Shown here: in pieces, positions 46,256 to 58,166 of the stretch
Layout: every line of letters begins with the position of its first letter
How positions within the stretch are numbered: position 1 is the first letter of the stretch
Assembly: GCA_907165275.2 (NCBI GenBank)
Contig: OU015672.1
Coordinates: 4,322,501-4,386,500 of the forward strand
DNA from: Zygaena filipendulae
Taxonomy: Eukaryota; Arthropoda; Insecta; Lepidoptera; Zygaenidae
DNA: 64,000 nt
Reading direction: 5' to 3'
Position numbers and translations under genes: made by a program
The notes under the pieces: model-generated
Told to the model about the DNA's origin: nothing
The model's input: the letters and a program-made list of their open reading frames with translations, nothing else
The model's database searches: none

Positions 46256-46769
46256 AACGTGTTAATGAATTAACTGAAAACCTGATACACCCCATTTAAA
46301 AAAATACACAATAATATGATCAAAGTATATTTTATGTCGAAAAAATTTATACTTTAAAAGTTATTCAACATTAGTTTGGAGGTGACCTATCTACGAAATT
46401 CCAAGCGCTACGCCCGCGCCTGCCGCGGCCGGTTCGATTTTTTTTATTGCGGGCGACGTACACGACAAATATTGTAAACTTGTGCTATTTCAAAATACAT
46501 ACGTAGTTGGCTTTTTTTACATACGAAAACTGGTCGAAATAAAGTGATGTATGAAAGAAAAGATATGGGGCAAGTCGTGTGGCTTTATTTAATTATAACA
46601 ATTACGTAATTAATAAAAGAACGTGATTTTGTAGAAGACTTTATTTACTTTGCACCCGTCGACATATTAGCAAAATTTGTTGAAATTATTAGAAAATCAG
46701 GAAAATATTATTGTAGCCAGGAGTAAACTGATAAAATCCTTCTGTGAAAACAAGAGAACTGGCAACACT

Positions 46770-47152
46770 GGTGTGCGTTCCGTGGGTTTGAGTGTAGTTG
46801 TTCGGTAAAAATTTAACTCGTTTGAGATGCTACCAAGCCACGGAACGATCGAGTTGTTTTTATAGTCTCAAAGTATTTTAGGCGCAATTTGTTTTCTCTC
46901 AACTCACATTGCAAATAAAACTGTTTTACATCCAATTATGAACTTTTTGTTATTACGACACCTCCCCTTTGTTCGTAAGAACTCCAATTGATTTGTTTTT
47001 CGACGAATTCGGTTTTTAGCGCCAAATTTGACACTTCCTAAACAATACATTGATAGAGTGAAAATTAACTTGCTTCGGAGATGGTTATTACGTCTTGTTT
47101 GGTTGCTGCAATCTGAGCCACCGAAAGGGTGAAACTACGCTCTGACACCTGT
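46770..47152 (-). mobile_element. MITE family M2, copy 1 (diverged)
   Basis: Starts GGTGTGCGTTCCGTGGGTTT and shares, in reverse orientation, long words with 58167-58584: TTACATCCAATTATGAACTT, GACACCTCCCCTTTGTTCGT, TTTAGCGCCAAATTTGACA. The right end is blurred. It lies just upstream of the eIF2-alpha gene. Confidence 0.7.
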
Positions 47153-47506
47153 CAGAGTAAAATTTCACCAAGACATGGAACGGGTAGAGAGCGCGCTCGA
47201 GCTCGTTCGTGCTCGTGCGAATCCACGGAACGCGCCCGGCAAGTGGCAACCCATTAGTGCTAACTGCCAAACAAAACAAATTGACAATTGTCAAAATTGA
47301 AATCGTCGATTAATCAACGTGAACGAAACATTGTGTTTCATCATTTTCTTTTATTTATTGAAATAATTTAATCTATTACAAAATAGAATAAAAACAGATA
47401 AGCAAAGTAAGAAAAAACTACATTTCCATACTCCGTTTTTGCTAAGCGTATCAAAACAAGGAAGTGTGAGGTTATAAATTTGGTTTGCCACATAAATTTG
47501 TTTCAG

Positions 47507-50500
47507 ATGCCATTGTCGTGTAGATTTTACCAGGAGAAGTATCCTGAGGTGGAAGATGTGGTTATGGTGAACGTGCGGTCGATCGCCGAGATGGGCGCGT
47601 ATGTGCATCTTCTGGAATACAATGATATCGAAGGCATGATATTGCTATCAGAGTTGTCCAGGCGGCGTATCAGATCTATCAACAAACTCATCAGGGTCGG
47701 TAAAACTGAGCCCGTCGTCGTCATCAGAGTAGACAAAGAGAAAGGTATTAACCACATTCCTTATGTTTATTCATGTTATTCAGAATGGTGTCATACCAAA
47801 TCTGCTCGCAAAACAAAATACCAATGAGTTTTTTATAATAATACTAGTTGTGCCCCGCGGTTTCACCCGCGTTAATTTCAGAGTTCCCGCGGGGATTCCA
47901 AGATAAAAAGTACCCTATGTGTTAATCTGATGTATAAGCTATATTATTGTTAAGTTTCATTTAAATCCATTCAGTAGTTTTTGTGTCAAAGAGTAACAAA
48001 CATCCATCCATCCATACATACTTATAAACTTTCGCATTTATAATATTAGTAGGATGTCAATCATTTTTTAATATGAATATGTTACTGAGGTTCGTTTCAT
48101 AAAATCTGTTCTCATCAAATGCCTATGGAACTAGAAGCTTTCCAGTTTATGGATCCAGACTGATCATCAAATAATATAAGTTTTTTTGTGGTATAACAAT
48201 ATTTATGAATTCTTCGTTGCTTAACCAGGATACATAGATCTGTCAAAGCGTCGTGTATCTGCTGAAGACATAGACAAATGCACAGAGCGATATGCTAAGG
48301 CAAAAGCTGTCAACTCTATTTTGCGCCACGTTGCTGAGCTACTGAACTATGAGAGCTCAGAACAGTTGGAAGAACTCTACAAGAAGACAGCATGGCACTT
48401 TGAAGAGAAATTAAAGAAAAAAGCATCTGCGTATGATTTCTTCAAACAGGCCGCTGTGTGAGTATTTTAGTCACAAGTAGTCTCCAACTTATTGTTTTTC
48501 TATAGGAAATTTGATAAATAATCTTAGTAAATTTTTAGAGACTGAATTTAATAAGTTTGATTTTATTGTTTCTATGTCTGCTATTTTTTTCCTAAATTAA
48601 TATTCTAATAGTAATAAACAAACCATTGAGATGCTGGCAATACCTATTATACTGATAAAACATTTAAGTGTTTTATGTTACTCTACTGCTATGTTGGTGA
48701 AACATGAAGGCTGTTATCGGTACAAAATATGTAATCTCAATATAATTTCAGTGACCCATCCGTGCTCAATGAATGTGGATTGGATGAAAAGACAAAGGAA
48801 GTGCTTCTAGCTAATATCAAGCGGAAGCTTACGTCACAAGCAGTGAAGATCCGTGCAGATATCGAATGTGCCTGCTATGAGTATGATTTTTTTATTTCTA
48901 GAATAGGTTATCACTATTTTACATTAATCATAAATATGAATCTTTATTTGTTACGCTTTCATACTGTAACTACACAACCGAATATCACTAATATTGGCAA
49001 TAAAGCAACATTTTTTTGCAACATTGAGTTTATGATCAGCGATTTTTCTTCATTTTTATGAGTTTATTTGTTCCATACTCTGGATTGAATGAATTTTGAC
49101 TTTTGAGCTAAGTAAATGTATTTCGGAAAGTTAAGGTTGCATAATATTTACATATAAAAATAACTCCTAAAACTGTGCTTCGCAGACCACTTTTTGTGTA
49201 ATGTCTTTTTTTGTTGTTGTAAATAAAACTGCTAACAACTCCATTCCGTTTCAAGGTATGAAGGCATCGACGCGGTGAAGGCGGCGCTCAAGGCGGGTCT
49301 CGCGCTGTCCACGCCCGAGCTGCCCATCAAGATCAACCTGATTGCCCCGCCGTTGTACGGTAAGCTAAGCTATAGCACTCTGCCAGCCAGTGTCTTATTG
49401 CAATAGTAATAAAGTTCAACGATCGACAAAAGTGCTTACATATTTTTGCTGCAGACTGTACCAAGTGACAATTTATAACTGTTAACCTTTAACTAGGGTC
49501 ATGATAAATTTGTAACACTATAAGGGACATGACGTCTCACAGGCTACTACTTTCAAAGTCAATATTTTCATAAAATTGCATTTGGATGTTTTAAAATTAT
49601 ATTGATATTTAACTATTGGTATGTAATAAAACAAATTTAAATAAATTCAATCAGTTTTTCTTCTTTATTTTGAAAATAAACGATAACCAACAATTGGCCT
49701 TAATTGACATGAGATCCTTTCCTTAACATTTTAATAGACTTTAACCTAAGCTTCCCAGGCGACGGCCGACTTTCTAATTAGTATTATTTACGTATTAAAC
49801 AACCAATACGATACGAAACAATCGAACACTTCTGGCTTCTTCCGCGGTTGTTTTAGCACTAAAACAAAAGCTACTAAGACGCGGGGTTGCAGCAAGCGAG
49901 GGGAAGAATTTGCAAAACACGTGACGCCTGTGAGACCACGCGTCACCAGTTAATTTTAATTTAAGTTAATGCTGTAGAATACTAAGGAACATTTCATCAA
50001 GCCATGTGTTCTTGAAAAATTGAACTTTTTGAAATTTATCTGACATGACGATACGGTTCTCAGTTGGTTCTTAGTTTTTATATTTCTTCAGTCATTAAAC
50101 TATTGTATTGACTCTGTTTCGAAATAATTGCTCTTTCTTCCAAAGTGTAATTATGAAATCTCATTCCAGTGATGACAACGTCGACGCCCGAGAAGGCGGA
50201 CGGCCTCAAGGCGTTGCAGGATGCCATCGAAAAGATCGAGGAGACAATCACCCAGGCGGGGGGCGTGTTCAAAGTACCCATGGCGGTGAGTACCTGTACA
50301 GAGAACACAACCCTATTATTGACTGCTACAGCCCCAGAAAACGACAGACGAATCGAATGACATGTGGAATTGGTCTCGTGGTTATGTAATATCATCGCCT
50401 AATTAAAAGTACTTTTGCTAGACTACGTCATGTCATAACAATTCCATTCCCCATTCCCTAGTTTTTATAGATTGTCAAGTTGGCTGGGGGGAAGGCGGCC

Positions 50501-52278
50501 TGATGATTGATGTTGTCCGACACACGGCAGCCACAGCCCATATCGCTATTAAAGAATAGAGATTATATAAAGAAACGACACTAGCCTACTCCCACCAATT
50601 TCATGCCTCCTTTTTTTTCATACCCCGCGAAAATGACCTCGGCAAAGACCGAGGACAGTTTATCATAATATGTAGTACTAGCTGTGCCCCGCGGTTTCAC
50701 CCGCGTGAATAGTTTTTATATAACAAGTATTTTTCCCGACATCCGATTTAAATGAAACAAAGCCTATATGTAGCTCCAGGCTAAGCTTAATATACCTGTC
50801 AAAATCGCATGACAATCCGTTCAGTAGCTTCGGAGATTATCGCGAACAGACAGACAGAGAGACAGAAAAGAATTTCAAAAACTCCTTTTTTGTTGTTGGT
50901 TACTCTTCTTTTGTCACCCCCTGTAATTTTTTGGTAAAAATATTCAATGTACAGAATCGGGGATTCTTCTCTTTTATTATAGTATCGTTGTTTGTCCGCG
51001 ATGGACTCCGAAACTACTGAACGGATTTTGATAAAATTTTGTGACCATTTATAATATGGTCCAACTTATAAGATAGGATAGTTTTATCCCGGAATTCCCG
51101 CGGGAACTCCGGAATTAATTCGGGGTTACAGCTAATCACCGTAAACTACTGTCAGGGCCGTCAGGGGTACAAAGAAGGACATAGAGTACTTTTTTCCCGG
51201 AATTCCCGCGGGAACTCCGAAATCCGGACTCCGGGCGGCTAGTTATAATAATAGTTCTAGCAGCACACTTTGCCTTCCGTGCGAGTCTGTCTAGCTCTTG
51301 ATCGCTTTTGTCTGTGTCGCAGCCTAAAGTGGTGACCGCCACGGACGAGGCGGAGCTGGCGCGGCAGATGGAGCGCGCGGAGGCGGAGAACGCCGAGATC
51401 GCCGGCGACTCCGCGGAAGAAGACGAGGATCAAGGTTCGATTCTCGCACGGCAATATTTTAATCCCATTTTTTGTTTTAATCATGATCAGCGATGCAATA
51501 ATGTCCTCAAATAAAAGAACCACAAAATCGGCTCCGCGAAGAATTTGTTTGTAGTTATTTTCGATTAGTACAGTCTTTAAATTGTTCACTGTGCACACTT
51601 GCGAACAAAATGTCTGTTATTCAATTTAAACGCTGACGGTCACATTTCTCATTATTTCATCTTGTGTACATATTTTTGCGGACTCCACAAAACGTATTTT
51701 GTAATCTTTTACCGTCGCGCGCACTTGAAGACATTATTATAAGATTATGTAAAAGAGATTTCCTGTCCTTGAATCCTTACATATTATAAAACAAAGGCCT
51801 CCACCGCGTATGTCTGTTCGTGTTAAACATAAAAACTAATAAACGGATTCATGCGGTTTTCAAACGGTTTTCAAATTTAAAATAGATAGAGTGATTCAGG
51901 AGGAAGTTATTAAACGTATAGTTTATCCTGGAATTCCCGCGGTAACTCGAGATTACCGCGGCTAGAACCGCGGGGGACAGCTAATAACGTATAAAAACTT
52001 AAATTATAAAGGGGAAAGATTTTATTTTTTGTTTGTTTGTTACAATTTAACTCAAAAACTACTGGACCGATTTCAAAAGTTCTTTCACCATTAAAATGCT
52101 ACATTATCCCTGAGTAACATAGGCTATATTGTAACCCGGGATTCCCGCGGGAACTCCAAAATTACATTAGGGACAACGTATAATTTTGTTTGTCGCGGCA
52201 GGCATGGGCGATGCAGGCCTGGACGACGACCAGCCGCGACAGAACGGCGCCGCCTCCGACGAAGATGACGACAACTGA
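47507..52278 (+). CDS. eIF2alpha: Eukaryotic translation initiation factor 2 subunit alpha
   Basis: Regulatory subunit of the eIF2 GTPase complex that brings initiator Met-tRNA to the 40S ribosome. Exons: 47507-47744, 48229-48457, 48752-48880, 49256-49359, 50170-50285, 51323-51434, 52202-52278. All phases close; 334 residues. The N-terminal S1 (OB-fold) domain has [20 protein letters not shown]. The stress-kinase site is Ser51 in [12 protein letters not shown], where phosphorylation by PERK, GCN2 or other eIF2 kinases blocks eIF2B and starts the integrated stress response. Then follow [11 protein letters not shown], the helical domain and a C-terminal alpha/beta domain ([29 protein letters not shown]). 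It ends in an acidic tail ([15 protein letters not shown]...SDEDDDN), usual in this protein. The ATG directly follows a splice acceptor, so a 5' UTR exon lies upstream. Confidence 0.98.
47844..48055 (+). repeat. CTAGTTGTGCCCCGCGG-type repeat
   Basis: Runs from CTAGTTGTGCCCCGCGGTTT through AAAAAGTACCCTATGTG to TTTATAATATTAGTAGGA. A full-length-looking copy in eIF2-alpha intron 1. Confidence 0.75.
50677..50905 (+). repeat. CTAGCTGTGCCCCGCGG-type repeat, variant
   Basis: Starts CTAGCTGTGCCCCGCGGTTT, then AGCCTATATGTAGCTCCAGG and GAGATTATCGCGAACAGACA. Decayed relatives follow at about 51000-51240 and 51780-52175. All lie in introns 5 and 6 of eIF2-alpha. Confidence 0.65.
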
Positions 52279-52427
52279 TTATAGCTTCACTTATAATTAC
52301 TTATACGATAAATACATACAGTTTTTATATACAAACTGGCTGTTTTAATTAATACCTAGACCGCTACTTGTTTCCGGTGTGACCCGACGTCAGGTTTTGC
52401 ATTTCATCGATCAAATCGATGAAATCT

Positions 52428-52480
52428 CACCTCGTGAGGCTTCATCAATCAAATTGATGAAACCTCACGAGGTGAGTCTT
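52428..52480. repeat. Short perfect-stem hairpin
   Basis: CTCACCTCGTGAGG and TTCATCAA pair with TTGATGAA and CCTCACGAGGTGAG around a loop of about five bases, with one mismatch in a stem of about 23 pairs. It lies 150 bases after the eIF2-alpha stop codon. Confidence 0.85.
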
Positions 52481-52577
52481 CTATCCTGTCTATGACAAGA
52501 TACCTAATAAAATCTACCTAATAGTAAGGTACCCTAGCCTACCAATCTTGCTGACAAAGTATTCATTTTGTATCGTA

Positions 52578-53457
52578 ATGCTACGGTCACACGCGCGCCG
52601 TGCAGCCCGGCGGGCTGCCTGGCGGGCTGCGCGGCATGCAGCCCGTCCCGGGCCGGCGGACATTCAAGCTGTTTATACGCACGCCGTCGTGTCAGTCAGT
52701 GCCAGAATGGCGAGCAGCGAGGATCTCGGTGTTGTTGCTGCCATATCCTTTGGCTTAACTTATTTTTATTGGAAAAAGAAACAAAATTAACGTTTGACCA
52801 TTCCGCCATGTTGTAATATCCGATCGTAGCGACTTTCTTAGCAACGTTGAATGAAGATCCACTCGTCGCGAAAGCGCGGGACAGACTGACTGCCCGCGCG
52901 CGTGTAAACAGTCACCGGGCGCCCGCACATTCATCCTTTGTGCTACGGTCACACGCGCGCCGTGCAGCCCGGCGGGCTGCCTGGCGGGCTGCGCGGCATG
53001 CAGCCCGTCCCGGGCCGGCGGACATTCAAGCTGTTTACACGCACGCCGTCGTGTCAGTCAGTGCCAGAATGGCGAGCAGCGAGGATCTCGGTGTTGTTGC
53101 TGCCATATCCTTTGGCTTAACTTATTTTTATTGGAAAAAGAAACAAAATCAAAATTGTCTCGTTTGACCATTCCGCCATGTTGTAATATCCGATCGTAGC
53201 GACTTTCTTAGCAACGTTGAATGAAGATCCACTCGTCGCGAAAGCGCGGGACAGACTGACTGCCCGCGCGCGTGTAAACAGTCACCGGGCGCCCGCACAT
53301 TCATCCTTTGAACTTTGCCAAAAAACCGACACTTGCCCGATTCGCGGCATTCACGTTCACAGGCGCGTTCACGGGCTCGGGCGTACCGTTTACACGCTCG
53401 TGAATGTGAATGTGCACGTTGAATGTAGAGTTGAACGCACGCGTGTGAACCTACCAT
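52578..53457 (+). mobile_element. Harbinger-like element with an internal tandem duplication
   Basis: The left end ATGCTACGGTCACACGCGCG and right end (minus strand) ATGGTAGGTTCACACGCGTG form imperfect inverted repeats flanked by TA (52576-52577 and 53458-53459; TAA is an alternative reading). A unit of 362-370 bp is directly duplicated (52579-52940 and 52941-53310), nearly identical except for an 8-base difference near 53150. Each unit holds a short frame starting MASSEDLGVVAAI and ending YFYWKKKQ, which resembles, from memory, the N-terminus of insect PIF/Harbinger nucleases. No nuclease core is present, so it is non-autonomous. Confidence 0.65.
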
Positions 53458-53679
53458 TAAAAAATTGTAAAAATAATGTTGTTTGATCCCAAAGTAAGCA
53501 GGTTTTTGTTATTTTATGATGTTTAAATTATTGAAGAGCGATTGTTTTCTTGCTAACAAACATTAATACTTACCTACGAATCACAATATTTGTTCCTTAT
53601 TTTGATTTATCTTTTGTACGCGCATCGCACAAATACCTACCGAACGGGGTTTTTGATTGCTTTTCATAGGCTTTATTTC

Positions 53680-54145
53680 AAAAAGAGAAGTAAATTTGAA
53701 GTACTTTTTGTATGTTCACCGATTACTCGAAGAGGGTTGGACCGATTTCAAAAATTCTTTTTGTTTGAAAGGGTATACTCCCAATTAGGTCCCATTGCCA
53801 CCAAGTCGAGATCTGATGATGGGATCTTGGAGTAATCGAGGGAACTCTTCAAAAATTATAGGCACACCTATAGCGATTTTTGGATTTTTTATAGTAAATC
53901 GTTTATTTGCTTTCGGAAAGTAATTTGAAGAAGTGGAACCGATGATGAAGACCACAGATGGTCATCAGAACTACTAAATAATAGGTATTTCACAGATTCA
54001 GATTCGTTAACTTTAATATGGTTTCTAAACAATTTATGCTCGTCACAATGTAGGTATATGATGAAGTGGAACTGATGATGATGTACCAGGAGAACTCAAA
54101 AATTAACGTCCCTGCGTCGGGAAAAGCAATATTTTGTGATGAGCA
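53680..54145 (+). repeat. Interspersed repeat, second copy of the 920-1740 family
   Basis: Contains GGTTGGACCGATTTCAAAAA, GGGTATACTCCCAATTAGGT, CCTATAGCGATTTTTGGATT and TAGTAAATCGTTTATTTGCT in the order opposite to 920-1740. It lacks the internal duplication of that copy. Confidence 0.65.
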
Positions 54146-54850
54146 GTTGACTGTGTTATCTGTTTTCAGGCAATGAAAAATGAGTGTTTGGTACTGCTTT
54201 TCTACTTAACAACCGATGGCGCTATAAGCAACTTTCTCCGGGAGAAGTTATCACAACAAGCAAAGCTCGGTCGCCCAGATATTAACTATTCTTTAAATAA
54301 AACCTCTTATTAACTAAAACATTTAATATTCAAATAACTAAAAACACTATATCAATATACCTACTAAAGTATAATCAGTTCTTTAATTTTTATAATACAA
54401 GCAACATAATAACAAATTGCTAATGAGTAATGACATACGTATCTACATGTGTATAATAGTTAAAATAAATAAATATCTAGGTACACTGGAGTAATAAAGT
54501 AAACTGACGCAAATCGAAGTACGACCGAAAAACTTTTAAAAAGGAAAACTGCTTTTCGCACAAATTCATCTTTTTTTTTTATTTGTACAAGTTTTAAAAT
54601 TAAATTTTTTTATGTTTTATGTTTTTTCATTTTCGCTTGCGTTTAGCATGATTAGGACGAGGTGAATACAGTTAGCATCAAAAATATGTCAGCACTTGTC
54701 AGTCTTCGTCCCTTCAAGACTCTTCGAACTTCATTTCAAAGTGATTACATATTTTTGCTGCTTACTGTACGCCTCGCACCGGATCCGCGTCAGTTTGTAG
54801 AACTATTATTTGACTATCTTTTGAAATTGTCTATTTTATGTTAAAACTCA

Positions 54851-57776
54851 TCATCCCTGTTTCCGACCGTTTATTCTGTTCAGTTTGCCCCTATGTATTT
54901 TGTCGAAGAACAACAGACCTGCCGCCTTTTCTATCGTCTCTGGCGGCACCTGTAATTTACATAAATCTAATAAGTTCAAAAATAATTGTAAGAATGGGGT
55001 CTATGTGCTAATATTATGATGGTTACAAAGAACTGGTAAGGTGAGGTGATGTTTTTTTGTAATCATAGAATTAATGCAAAGATTATTCATTTATTTTTTA
55101 GACTATCTTGCAATAGGTATATGTACGGATGTGTTTTAAGATCCTTAATATTATATATGTGAATGTGAGTTTGTCTGTTTGTTTGTTGCGCTTCCACGCC
55201 TTAACCGATCATCAAGAAAAAAATAACGGCGATGCATTGAGTCGAAATGCCGTGTGACGTCACGAATTTAAAATACTCTAAAAAGCAAAAAATTGTAGGT
55301 AGGTACGTGTCTATTACTTTTTTACTATCCAACTGACGGACTAATTATAAAAATTGTTATTTTCGTACTTCGTACACATGCCTATTCACTATTGTGGCTG
55401 TGTCTAAACATGCTTAATTAATACAGGCACTCGCACCATGAAAGAGGAGACGGGCGTGTCGTCCGGTATCTTCTGATTGGGCATAACGTAGGCCTCCAGT
55501 TCGAGGGCGCCGTCGGGCGCTTCGCCCACCACCACCTTGTAGAAGTGCGTCGGCACCGCCACGTGGTTCGCGCCAATCACCTGGTACTTCACATACAATT
55601 TGCCGTCCGACTCCTTTCTGGCGGGAATTGGGATGAGTATAAAGACCTTGGTAGGTATAATCAATGATATTCAAGTGTCAAAATCTATCTATATCTAGTA
55701 TCTACATAAATGTACATATAAAAGCTCACTGATACACGAAAACTCGAAAATTATTATAGATGACTTATGAAGCTGAAATTTTGCAATTAGTTTATGGTTA
55801 GAAGGCGTCAGCTAAAAACGGAGTATTTAGTCGGTTTTTAAAATAGAGATTAAGAAATAAACGCACATATTTCAATAGGTCCTGTTTATCAACATCTTGT
55901 TCTAATATCTACATACCTTGCTCCTCACCTGGGCAAATACAATGGTCCAGTGCAGCAGTACACATTATTATACACTTTGGTGAGTTTTCTCACATGTTTC
56001 TCGAGGCGATTCCACGCATGCCTGTTAAACCCTTCGCCCACCTGTGGAAATCAATCACTATTTAAGAATAACTCCATAGAAATTACAGACAATTTAGTGT
56101 GATAGTGGCATTTTAATAATGAGATTTTTCCAAGCTGTCAGTTGTGTTTCTACTATGGCCAAGTCATTACGTTAGAAAGTGATATCGAAGCTGATTTTGT
56201 GTTGTAGAAGTGGCTTATAAAAACTTAACGGGAATTCCGAAACTCTTGCGAGTGAAACCACAGTCACAGCTAGTTTAATATGAAAATAAATTAATCTTGT
56301 GAGATTTGGCACTCACAATTTCATAGTGATGACATAAAACTCACACACCACAATTCTCAATATTTTAAGTTGAGTACAGCTGCTATTAATACAACTTATT
56401 TTTTTTTAACATCTAGGATTAACTAACATTTAAGTAAACTGCTGTTAAATTCAACAATTTTAAGTCTCTACCTGCGGTGCCATGTTGGACAGGTAGAAGG
56501 TCTGTTCCACATGTTTCTGCGCTAGCCGGTGATTGCCGGCAGCCGCCATATGGCCGCGATCAAAACCTGACTTTTTGTAGTCAGAATTCTGAGATCTATT
56601 ATGAAAAAGATTGATAAAATCAATGATATGTATATATTTTTATATTTTTGTAAAATCTTACAGCAAACTAACTACATACTAAAGTTGAACTTGGAACTAA
56701 TCATTAGAAGTTATTTATCTACCAAAACTAATGCAACATGACATTATCAGTTTCTACCTAAAGAATGGATGAATGCTTTCATCAGGTGTGAATTCACATT
56801 TGCTCCTATCCACGGCGTCATTCTTCATGACATGCGCTTTGGTTAAGTGTTCAAACACCCAATGCGGGATCCTGTTGCGACGGTCATATGACAGAACATA
56901 GTCATCATATGAACGCACATTGTCCAACCCAGGAAAACCATATTTCATTATTTGTGATACCTGAAAACAATTTGCACATTTATAGAATTTCTTAACCCTT
57001 TCACCACCATCCCTGTAATATCATGATCTACAAAAAAGATGTGCTTCTAGGGTCAGAAACGTTATATTACATTATATTATGTTACTAAAAGACCACTGAA
57101 CTGAATTTTACATTATTTATTTATTTATTTATTATTAGAATGATAGATATTAAGCAATAAGAGAAATCATGCCAAAAGCGTACAATCTGAAGGTAATGTG
57201 TTTGTAGCCTTAACTCATGTTTTTAATTTAAGAAGTGTTGAGTCTTTTCGTGTTAGAAAATGACCTAGATACCTAGGTCTTTTTCTACTTACTTGAATGG
57301 GTTTAGTAAATTGAACTTAAAATTCAAAGATATTCAGTTAAATATTGTATGGCTAATTATTTTAGGTCAAAATGAAGGGGGTAGATTGTTTGTTGAGAGT
57401 ATTCCTGTGGTTTTCTTTGCATAGTGGTGTGATGACAGATATGTTTAACACTTCCACGTATAAAAATACACATTGTAATTATTTAAGATCATCATTGCCT
57501 GCAGCCTGTGCCTACTTCCACTAGAGTTAAAGTTGGATCTGTGAAAGAGCTTAGTACCCTATCTTTGGCCACTCCAGACTCTGTAAATGGGGCTGCAGCA
57601 GACACTGTGCCGAAGACGGGCAAGGCAGGCATGCAATGCAGCTTCCTTCCGTCTACCATAACAGATTGGAGTCCATCTAGAGAATTGTTGTTCTGATCCT
57701 TTAACCTGCCTAAAAAATAACCACTCAAACCAACCGCACTCAACTGAGTTAGATGTAACAAACGTTTTCGAATCAT
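54851..57776 (-). CDS. EndoG: Endonuclease G, mitochondrial
   Basis: Mitochondrial DNA/RNA non-specific endonuclease that degrades mitochondrial DNA and, when released, nuclear DNA. Exons 5' to 3': 57776-57516, 56960-56758, 56595-56472, 56041-55929, 55617-55437, 54949-54851. Phases close, giving 326 residues (human 297). The N-terminus MIRKRLLHLTQLSAVGLSGY is basic then hydrophobic, as a mitochondrial signal/anchor would be. The core has MKYGFPGLDNVRSYDDYVLS and the catalytic SGFDRGHMAAAGNH (general-base His170), then FYLSNMAPQ, VYCCTGPLYLPR and VIGANHVAVPTHFYKV. The last 32-residue exon (PPETIEKAAGLLFFDKI) lies about 490 bases from the previous one. It was accepted because the family has IERASGLLF at this place and the phase and the acceptor TTACAG fit. 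The donor before it, GTGCGA, is weak. Confidence 0.95.
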
Positions 57777-57966
57777 AGTTAAATTGAAAAGTAAAGAATA
57801 AGCTTAAAGCGCTGCTCTTTTAAATTGAAGTAAGTATAGAGTAAGAATTAAATAATAAAAATAAATTAAGCCAAAGTCCTAGAACCCACAAACTATTTAG
57901 AGATACTACCCTAGAACCCGTTCTGTGGCTTGGTGAGAGTCAGAGCCACAGAGAAGGTAATCTGTA

Positions 57967-58133
57967 GGGGGAGCACGAATTTTTTCGCTATCGTCTAGTC
58001 GATATCGTCGTAATGTCAAAGCGTTTTTTTGTATGGAAAATGAACGACACTGGATAGATGGCGCTGTTCATTTTCCATACAAAAAAAATGCTCGATATCG
58101 ACTAGACGAGAGCGACAAAATTCGTGCTCCCCC
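57967..58133. mobile_element. Fold-back MITE, 167 bp, TA-flanked
   Basis: Ends GGGGGAGCACGAATTTTTTC and, on the minus strand, GGGGGAGCACGAATTTTGTC, with TA outside both (57965-57966 and 58134-58135). The arms of about 75-80 bp (CGTCTAGTCGATATCG, TTGTATGGAAAATGAAC) pair around a loop near 58052-58068. It lies about 190 bp upstream of the EndoG start codon. Confidence 0.85.
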
Positions 58134-58166
58134 TACTGGTCAGAGCGTAGTTTCCCCGTTAGGGTA

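Larger units (their letters stand above)
45846..47506. other. Intergenic region between divergent collagen and eIF2-alpha genes
   Basis: Holds a SINE fragment (46096-46255) and a MITE relative (46770-47152). The 5' UTR exon(s) of eIF2-alpha should lie here, because a splice acceptor (TTTCAG) touches its ATG, but I could not place the donor. No other gene is seen. Confidence 0.55.
52279..54850. other. Intergenic region between convergent eIF2-alpha and EndoG genes
   Basis: Contains an inverted repeat at about 52430-52480, a Harbinger-like element (52578-53457) and an interspersed repeat (53680-54145). A minus-strand AATAAA (TTTATT at 54578-54583) about 270 bases beyond the EndoG stop could serve that gene. 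No other gene is seen. Confidence 0.6.
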
